A DNA stretch of 64,000 bases, from positions 1-64,000 of the forward strand of contig NZ_PNOS01000017.1 of assembly GCF_002869745.1 (NCBI RefSeq), read 5' to 3'. This DNA is from Oceaniglobus roseus. GTDB lineage: Bacteria; Pseudomonadota; Alphaproteobacteria; Rhodobacterales; Rhodobacteraceae. Under the pieces are notes generated by a model. The model was given only the letters and a program-made list of their open reading frames with translations. It was not told where the DNA came from and made no database searches. The stretch's first letter is position 1; each line of letters starts with the position of its first letter. A program made the translations under genes and the position numbers. Positions 58,458 to 64,000 of this stretch are shown here, one piece after another.

Positions 58458-59639
58458 ATGGAACGCTTCAGCCAGTCCCCCGCCGATCCCGCCTTCGTCC
58501 AGTCGCCCTATGCCGCCTACGACCGGGCGCGCGGCCTTGGCGATATCGTCTTCTGGGAGGACTACGGCCTGCCCGCCGCCACCAGCCACGCCGCCGTCTC
58601 CGCCATCATGCGCGACCGTCGGCTGGGACGCGAGGCGCCGCCCGAATGCGCCGAGCCGGTCGCGCCCCACACCGAGGCCTTTTATGCCGTCGAGGCCCAT
58701 TCCATGCTGGAGCTGGAGCCGCCCCGCCACACCCGGCTGCGCGGTCTGGTCCTGCGGGCCTTTACCTCGCGCCGGATCGCGGGCCTCGGTCCCGAGATCG
58801 AGGCGCTGTGCCACCGGCTGATCGATGGCTTCGGCGGCGAGGTCGAGCTTCTGTCGGCCTATGCCCGCACGGTGCCGGTGACGGTGATTGCCCGGCTGCT
58901 CGGCGTGCCCGACAGCATGGGCGCGCAGCTCCTGGCCTGGTCGGGCGCGATGGTGGCGATGTACCGCGCCGGGCGCACCCGCGCCGAGGAGGAGGAGGCG
59001 GACCGCGCGGCGGCGGAGTTCGCCGGCTTCCTGCGCGCCCATATCGAGGCGCGCCGGTCGCGCCCCGCCGACGACCTGCTGACCCACCTGATCGCGGCCG
59101 AGGAGGATGGCGCGCGGCTCTCGCCGGACGAGATGATCTCGACCTGCATCCTGCTGCTGAACGCGGGCCACGAGGCGACGGTGCACAGCCTCGGCAACGG
59201 GGTGAAGACGCTGCTGGAGACCGGCGTGGCCTTCGACCCCGCGAAGGCCGCGGAAACCGCGGAGGAGATCCTGCGCTTCGATCCGCCGCTGCACCTGTTC
59301 ACCCGCTGGGTCTATGAGCCGGTCACGCTGTTCGGCCACGCCTTCGCACGGGGAGACCGGGTGGCCTGCCTGCTCGGCGCAGCGAACCGCGATCCCGCCG
59401 TCTACGATGCGCCGGAGCAGTTCCGGCCCGAGCGTTTCGCCACGGGCGCGCCCGCCCACATGGCCTTCGGCGCGGGGCCGCATTTTTGCGTCGGCGCGCC
59501 GCTCGCCCGGCTCGAGTTGCAGATCGCGCTGAGGGTGCTGTTCGACCGCTGCCCGAAGCTGCGGCTGGCGGCGCCGCCGCGCTATGGCGACATCTACCAC
59601 TTCCACGGCCTCGCCCGGCTGGACGTCACTCCGGCCTGA
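58458..59639 (+). CDS. Cytochrome P450
   Basis: 393 residues, soluble bacterial class I type. The I-helix oxygen-binding motif is AGHEAT (236-241), the EXXR motif lies in EEILRFDPP (about 268-276), and the heme loop FGAGPHFCVGAPLAR carries Cys344. MLELEPPRHTRLRGLVLRAFTSR is the usual B/C-helix region. It hydroxylates an unknown small molecule with electrons from a ferredoxin system; no ferredoxin or reductase gene is adjacent. The start is ATG 58458 after GGGGAGG. The last 14 bp overlap the convergent glycosyltransferase gene. Confidence 0.92.
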   Translation: MERFSQSPADPAFVQSPYAAYDRARGLGDIVFWEDYGLPAATSHAAVSAIMRDRRLGREAPPECAEPVAPHTEAFYAVEAHSMLELEPPRHTRLRGLVLRAFTSRRIAGLGPEIEALCHRLIDGFGGEVELLSAYARTVPVTVIARLLGVPDSMGAQLLAWSGAMVAMYRAGRTRAEEEEADRAAAEFAGFLRAHIEARRSRPADDLLTHLIAAEEDGARLSPDEMISTCILLLNAGHEATVHSLGNGVKTLLETGVAFDPAKAAETAEEILRFDPPLHLFTRWVYEPVTLFGHAFARGDRVACLLGAANRDPAVYDAPEQFRPERFATGAPAHMAFGAGPHFCVGAPLARLELQIALRVLFDRCPKLRLAAPPRYGDIYHFHGLARLDVTPA

Positions 59640-60657
59640 GCGCGTTCCGGTAGAGCGCCACCAGCCGCCGCGCCGTGTCGGGCGGCGGCGGCGCGCTGCC
59701 CGCGGCCAGCAGGAGGCGGCCGAAGAATTGCACCGTTTCGGGGTCGGACAGCAGGCGGTTGATCTCCGTCCGCGCGGTTTCACGGGCCCCATGGTCGGCC
59801 GCGGCGATGCCCGGCAGGCCGCGGAGCCGGTCAAGCTCTGCCTTCGTGGCCTCGGTCCGGGAGAGGATCGAGGTGTCCTCAACGCTGTTGAAATTGCGCT
59901 CGACCCAGTAGGTCAGGTCGATTGCCTTGTCGGTGTGGTTCGGCAGGCCGCGGGCGCGCTTCAACAGGAAATCCCCGGCGGAGCGCACGGAATAGTGGTT
60001 CAGCTGCACGAGATCGGTCGCCAGCGGCCCGCCCCAGAGCATGATCTGGCCCTGCGACGCGGCGAAACTCTCCGGCAGCGCCCGGCCCGAGCCGTCGACC
60101 CATTTTGCATGCGTCACCAAAGACTTGGGCCGATGCACCCCCGGCTTGCCGAATGACCCGCGACGGTAGAGCGTCTTGAAGAACCGCGAAAGCGCGGGAT
60201 AGAGTGCATTTTCGGGGATCGCTCGGGTGTAGGCCTCGGTGGTCAGGGATGCGGGCGGCATGGCATGGCCGTTGTGGCCGAAAAGGCGCCAGGGCAGGAT
60301 AATGGCGTCGGCATCGGCGGCGGCGATGAGAGCCGAGAAATCCTTGAGAGGCGGGCGGAGATTGAGGAACTCGTCGCAGTCGATGCAGGCGACCCACTCG
60401 GCCTCGGCATAGAGGGGATGGCCCGCGGCCTGGGCCAAGGCGGACCACTGGGGCGTCCGGCCTTCCGGCACCTGGTTCCGGACGTGGTGGAGGATCCCGG
60501 CGGCGGCGAGCAGGTCCAGGATGGTGTCGGTGCCATCCGTGCAATCGTTTGAATAGACAAGGAAATCCTCGACCCCGAGCGCGCGGTGGTGGGCGATCCA
60601 CTCCAGCAGGTGGGGCGCCTCGTTGCGCATGGCGGTGACGATCACGGTGCGGCTCAT
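59626..60657 (-). CDS. Glycosyltransferase family 2-like protein
   Basis: 343 residues. GT-A fold start: VIVTAMRNEAPHLLEWIAHHRALGVEDFLVYSNDCTDGTDTILDLL, with the nucleotide-sugar/metal motif CIDCDEFLNL (DXD-type at 93-95) and LVQLNHYSVRSAGDFLLKRARG. This EWIAHH...NDC.DGT type (glycosyl transferase 2_4 / GT92-like) is frequent in surface polysaccharide loci of Rhodobacteraceae. It is cytosolic, acceptor unknown. The start ATG 60657 overlaps the stop of the preceding gene (ATGA). It is the last gene of a three-gene minus-strand operon. Confidence 0.85.
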   Translation of the reverse strand: MSRTVIVTAMRNEAPHLLEWIAHHRALGVEDFLVYSNDCTDGTDTILDLLAAAGILHHVRNQVPEGRTPQWSALAQAAGHPLYAEAEWVACIDCDEFLNLRPPLKDFSALIAAADADAIILPWRLFGHNGHAMPPASLTTEAYTRAIPENALYPALSRFFKTLYRRGSFGKPGVHRPKSLVTHAKWVDGSGRALPESFAASQGQIMLWGGPLATDLVQLNHYSVRSAGDFLLKRARGLPNHTDKAIDLTYWVERNFNSVEDTSILSRTEATKAELDRLRGLPGIAAADHGARETARTEINRLLSDPETVQFFGRLLLAAGSAPPPPDTARRLVALYRNALRPE

Positions 60658-61550
60658 GCCGCTGCGTCCGGGTGATCCCAGTAGTCCTTGTAAAGCGGCT
60701 CCAGCGCGGCCATGCGGGCGGGGCCGAGGGTATCCTTCATGCGCTGCATCTCCGCCCTGAACTGCGGCCACAGGGGGCCGTAGCGGAAGGAATGATAGTG
60801 CAGGATCAGGGGGTTGGCGTCGGGTTCGAATGCGCGGTCCGAGATCGAGAAGTTGTAGGCGTCGGGCAGCACCTCATAGGCCAGCCCGAAGCGTTTCAGC
60901 GTCACCGGCAGCGCGATCTGGTCGAGCCAGGGGCGCTTCAGCGCCACCTTCACGTTCCAGTCGATCTCCCTCGCGGTGTCGATCCAGAGCTGAGGAAAGG
61001 ACTTCTCCGCCTTAAAATCGCTGTGAAATCCGACGAAGCCCGCGTTGAAGTACGGCAGGAACTCGATCCGCTTCTTGCGGGTCAGCCGGACGCGGTCCGC
61101 AGGCATGGGAAGGTCGAAATGGGCATAAACCCGGTCCCAGCGGTCGTTCTTCTTGCCCCAGCTCGGGGTGCCTTCGGGGACGACGGAAAGCGCACCGGGA
61201 TGAAGGCGCGTCTCGAGATCGAGCGGCGCGACGCAGACCATGTCCGTGTCGAGGAAGACGTGCCCTTCGGTCTCGCGCGGCGCGGCGCAGGCGAACAGCT
61301 TGTTGCCGTGGGGATAGGGCTTCTTCCAGGCGGCGTCGTCGATCTGCAGGGCGCGCAGGTCGCAGCCGAGGCGGGAGAAGGCCTCCCGCGCCGCCTCCGG
61401 CATGGGGGGCGCGCCGGGACGGTCGGGGCAATAGGCGATCAGCCGGTAGCGGCCGGGATTATGGGCCTGCAGGGAGGAGGCAAGCAGCAGGCCCTGGGCT
61501 GTCAGGTGCGCGCCTTCGGTGATGAAGAAGACCGAGACGGCGGCGCTCAT
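60654..61550 (-). CDS. Putative glycosyltransferase (GT8-like)
   Basis: 298 residues. VSVFFITEGAHLTAQGLLLASSLQAHNPGRYRLIAYCPDR is a GT-A start, and HVFLDTDMVCVAPLDLE carries the DXD metal motif (101-103); LPYFNAGFVGFHSD and WLDQIALPVTLKRFGLAYEVLPDAYNF are the acceptor-side and C-terminal parts typical of GT8-type proteins. Sugar donor and acceptor are unknown. It overlaps its neighbours on both sides by 4 nt (ATGA), so all three genes are co-translated. Confidence 0.75.
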   Translation of the reverse strand: MSAAVSVFFITEGAHLTAQGLLLASSLQAHNPGRYRLIAYCPDRPGAPPMPEAAREAFSRLGCDLRALQIDDAAWKKPYPHGNKLFACAAPRETEGHVFLDTDMVCVAPLDLETRLHPGALSVVPEGTPSWGKKNDRWDRVYAHFDLPMPADRVRLTRKKRIEFLPYFNAGFVGFHSDFKAEKSFPQLWIDTAREIDWNVKVALKRPWLDQIALPVTLKRFGLAYEVLPDAYNFSISDRAFEPDANPLILHYHSFRYGPLWPQFRAEMQRMKDTLGPARMAALEPLYKDYWDHPDAAA

Positions 61551-63361
61551 GCGCCCTTCTCCGCCAGGGTGGTCCAGGCGCCGCAGAGCATCGGGTCGAG
61601 CGGCAGGCGCGTCCGGTAGCCGAGCGATGCCAGCACGGCCTCGAAGCTGTCGAGCTGCGCGAAGACCTCGCACCAGAGGCGGGCGTTCAGGATCAGGACC
61701 GGCGGCACCGGCGCCGCCAGCGCCGCAAGATGCGCCGGCGTGATCGCGGGATCGCCGAGGATCAGGACCCGGGGGGCGGTTCCGGTCACATGGTCGGCCA
61801 GGGCCGCGGGATCTGCCAGGGGCTCGGCAGAGAGGTGCAGCCGACCGCCGGGAATGATGCCGTTCCGGGCCCATATGGCCGTCAGGCTGCGGTGCAGCGC
61901 CTCGTCGGGCTCGCGGACATAAAGCGTCACGTCCGGCCGCGTCTTCGCCAGGTGGCCCGAGAGGAAGCCGACCCCTGCCCCGACCTCGCTCAGCACCGCG
62001 CCTTCGGGCAGCAGGCCCGAGAGGTTCCGTGCCAGGTTGCGCTCGAACTTCCCGGCCTCGACGTTCAGCAGCGCGGGCGGCGTGAAGAGGCGCGGATCGG
62101 CCGGAAGCTCCATCGTGTGGTTCGGGTGCCATTCCATCGGCGGCGACTGCGACAGGTCCGGCTTCCCCCGCACGTAGGCATCAACGGGGGCGATCATCCG
62201 CGCTTCGGCGGTTTTCTCCTTCTCCGCCGCGCGCTCCAGCCCCACGCGCTTTTCCACGTCGCTCATCTTGGCGGCGATCTTCTCGGGGTCGCGCTCCTGC
62301 GGCGGCCTGGCCTCGACCCGGGTGATCGGCACTGCGCTTGCCGCCCTCAGTTGCGCGACGAAGGCGTCGTATTCGGGCGTGCCCTTGAACTCGGCCAGCC
62401 GCGCCTCGGCCCGCTCGACCGCGGCGAAGTGGAGGCGGTGCAGCACGGGGTCGGTCAGCAGCCCCTCGAAGATCGCGCGGCGGCGGTCGGAGTAGCGCAG
62501 CATCGTCTCGTCGCGCACCTCGTTGCGGTCCTGCAAGCTCCAGTAGCCGTCGTTGTACTTGTCCTTCTTGTTGTTCACGTTACCGCGGAACTTGCGGATC
62601 GCGTAGCTGTCGATCGACTTCACCGCGTAGTGGTTCATCTGCGCCCAGTCGTAGCCCACGGTCCTGACGATCGAGCGCCAGCCGCGGAACTTGAAATACG
62701 CCTCCATCTCGCGGCCCGAGCCGTTCAGCCACTTGATGGTGTTCGGATAATCGGTGTCGAGCACCTTGTTCTTCATCTTCGGGCGGTGGATGCCGAGCTT
62801 CCATGCTTCGGGGTCGAACCGGAACAGCGTCTTGACCCCCCAGCCCTTGTTCCACATCGGCGGGGCGGCGCAGAGGTACTGCTCGGTCACGAAGTCCCGA
62901 GACCAGTCCACCACGCCGCCCGATCCGAAGATCCGCCAGGTGATGACCATGCCGTTCGCGCCCTGCGCCTCTATCCCGTCGATCAGCCCGTCGAGCGAGC
63001 CGTCGCCGTGGCGGATCGACAGGAACTCGTCGGCGTCGAAGACCAGAACCCAGTCGCTGTCCGTCACCTGCGGTTCGACCTGCGCGTGCTTGATCGCCGA
63101 GGGCTGGGGCTTGATCCCCTTCGGAATCACGTTCCGGCGGTGATGGGCGAGCCCAAGCTCTTCGAGCCGGATCAGCATGTCGTCGGTGCCGTCGGAGCAG
63201 TCGTTGGTGTAGACCACGAGATCGGTGAAGCCGACGGTCAGGTGATGTGCCACCCATTCGAGGACGAAGGGCCCCTCGTCCTTCATCATCGACACGGCCG
63301 TGACCTTGCCGTGGCGGCTGACGTTCTTCTGCGGCAGGGCCGGATGGCTGCGGACGTTCAT
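61547..63361 (-). CDS. Glycosyltransferase 2 fused to a methyltransferase-like domain
   Basis: 604 residues. Residues about 20-330 form a GT2_4/GT92-like domain: VTAVSMMKDEGPFVLEWVAHHLTVGFTDLVVYTNDCSDGTD, DXD-type VFDADEFLSI (108-117), WAQMNHYAVKSIDSYAIRKFRG. After a charged linker (about 370-430), the C-terminal domain has a SAM-binding-like motif EVGAGVGFLSGHLA (459-472) and VLILGDPAITPAHLAAL. The start is set at ATG 63361: the in-frame stretch back to ATG 63421 uses many A/T-ending codons (AAA, AAT, GAA, CTT) unlike the gene body, so it is probably leader. First gene of the operon. Confidence 0.8.
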   Translation of the reverse strand: MNVRSHPALPQKNVSRHGKVTAVSMMKDEGPFVLEWVAHHLTVGFTDLVVYTNDCSDGTDDMLIRLEELGLAHHRRNVIPKGIKPQPSAIKHAQVEPQVTDSDWVLVFDADEFLSIRHGDGSLDGLIDGIEAQGANGMVITWRIFGSGGVVDWSRDFVTEQYLCAAPPMWNKGWGVKTLFRFDPEAWKLGIHRPKMKNKVLDTDYPNTIKWLNGSGREMEAYFKFRGWRSIVRTVGYDWAQMNHYAVKSIDSYAIRKFRGNVNNKKDKYNDGYWSLQDRNEVRDETMLRYSDRRRAIFEGLLTDPVLHRLHFAAVERAEARLAEFKGTPEYDAFVAQLRAASAVPITRVEARPPQERDPEKIAAKMSDVEKRVGLERAAEKEKTAEARMIAPVDAYVRGKPDLSQSPPMEWHPNHTMELPADPRLFTPPALLNVEAGKFERNLARNLSGLLPEGAVLSEVGAGVGFLSGHLAKTRPDVTLYVREPDEALHRSLTAIWARNGIIPGGRLHLSAEPLADPAALADHVTGTAPRVLILGDPAITPAHLAALAAPVPPVLILNARLWCEVFAQLDSFEAVLASLGYRTRLPLDPMLCGAWTTLAEKGA

Positions 63362-63549
63362 GGCGCGGAAGCCTGCAAGATATCGGTCCCCTGCCCTGAA
63401 ATTTTCATTTTTCTTCACCATACCAACGTCGGATCGCCGGAGACAACCGGCGTGTCCGCCGTGACAATACAAGGGCTTTCGGGCAGGGTTGTGGCAAAAC
63501 AAGAAACCGATGCGGGCTTTTCCCACGGCCTGCGGATCGAGAGGCAAGA

Positions 63550-64000
63550 ATGGCAAGTCCCGAACGGCGCCCGGTCGCCTCGCTCTGGATCGGCACGCGG
63601 CTGCAGTACCTGAACCAGGTCTGCCTGCTGTCCCACGTGCAGCAGGGCCATCCGACGACGCTCTACTGCACAGACACGGTCGAGAACGTGCCCGAGGGCG
63701 TGATCGTGCGCCCCGCGTCCGACATCATGGAGATCAACCGCGAGGTCGTCGCGGCCACCTCTGCCTCGTTCCTGTCGAACGTGTTCCGCTACAAGATGAT
63801 CCGGAAGACCGACGAGATCTGGATCGACTGCGACGCCTTCTGCCATCGCCCCTTTCCCGACGACATCGACCATATCTATGCCGGGCACGGGTTTCGAGGG
63901 GCGCTGAACTGCGGCGTGGTGAAGATCCCGCAGCAGGGGGCGCTGATGGACGCGCTGCTGGACTACTACGACAACCTGCCCCCCGCGCCGCCCTGGTTTA
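63550..64000 (+). CDS. Glycosyltransferase-like protein (GT32-type), N-terminal part cut by window end
   Basis: 150 residues are visible: VASLWIGTRLQYLNQVCLLSHVQQGHPTTLYCTDTVENVPEGVIVRPASDIM, then SASFLSNVFRYKMIRKTDEIWIDCDAFCHRPFP with a DXD motif (DCDAF, 93-97) and LNCGVVKIPQQGALMDALL. The pattern of a secretory-like N-strand, FRY.M....EIW.D.D and NCG fits GT32/capsular glycosyltransferases. The ATG 63550 start has GAGAGG upstream. It is divergent from the three-gene glycosyltransferase operon, with a 188-bp AT-richer gap between. Confidence 0.8.
   Translation, partial: MASPERRPVASLWIGTRLQYLNQVCLLSHVQQGHPTTLYCTDTVENVPEGVIVRPASDIMEINREVVAATSASFLSNVFRYKMIRKTDEIWIDCDAFCHRPFPDDIDHIYAGHGFRGALNCGVVKIPQQGALMDALLDYYDNLPPAPPWF

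Noticed and set aside
63362-63421. ATG 63421 as start of the glycosyltransferase fusion gene
   Set aside because: Third-position composition changes abruptly at 63361; the upstream codons look non-coding.

Overview
The window is very GC-rich chromosomal DNA with tightly packed genes. Its gene families (SmoEFGK-type polyol importer, FrcBCA importer, TRAP transporter, IalB-family protein, SelD fused to an NADH-dehydrogenase-like domain) point to an alphaproteobacterium of the Rhodobacteraceae/Paracoccaceae (Rhodobacter/Roseobacter type). I see no insertion sequence, integrase, phage gene or CRISPR array. Two tRNA genes are present: Ser-CGA and Tyr-GUA.

Layout. 1-3.5 kb: the N-terminus of an enoyl-CoA hydratase, an ACAD10/11-type phosphotransferase and a divergent acyl-CoA dehydrogenase, then a secreted DUF2059 protein. 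3.7-9.1 kb: tRNA-Ser, a DedA-PAP2-LssY-like membrane protein and an EmrA/EmrB efflux pair. 9.2-18.6 kb: a second acyl-CoA dehydrogenase, an SGNH-hydrolase autotransporter, a CoA-binding protein, rlmB, tRNA-Tyr, a fucU/rbsD plus ribokinase pair, a HerA-like ATPase and an IalB-family protein.

18.7-35.9 kb is a large carbohydrate locus with two arms. The minus arm carries a GntR regulator, kdgK, a SorC-type regulator, the polyol importer smoEFGK, a mannitol-type dehydrogenase and D-lyxose isomerase. The plus arm carries uxaC, a TRAP transporter (dctPQM), kdgF, kduI, kduD and a uxuB-like reductase. The arms diverge from one 50-bp region at about 28.15 kb, where two candidate promoters face each other. 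The products converge on D-xylulose/D-fructose and on 2-keto-3-deoxygluconate. Mannonate dehydratase and KDPG aldolase are not in the window. 36-42 kb: a ROK repressor, a 9-bp-arm palindromic operator, frcBCA and a convergent, overlapping xylB.

42-49.3 kb: a dimethylglycine/sarcosine-dehydrogenase-like enzyme, then a GntR regulator with a Gfo/Idh/MocA oxidoreductase. Divergent from these are three overlapping genes: SsuD-like monooxygenase, aldo/keto reductase and flavin reductase. This triad has the composition of the sulfoquinovose monooxygenase (sulfo-SMO) desulfonation pathway and is my main candidate for a notable system. 49.4-54.1 kb: an ABC exporter-like pair with a secreted lipocalin-like (AttH/CrtC-type) protein and a flavin-binding PNPOx-like protein. 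54.2-59.6 kb: SelD fusion, MnmH (tRNA 2-selenouridine synthase), a renalase-like FAD protein and a cytochrome P450. 59.6-64 kb: four glycosyltransferase-like genes, one fused to a methyltransferase-like domain and the last cut by the window end.

Recurring non-coding features are stem-loops after all three binding-protein genes of the importers, paired palindromes between rbsK and the HerA-like gene, and two tandem terminator-like hairpins upstream of the IalB gene.
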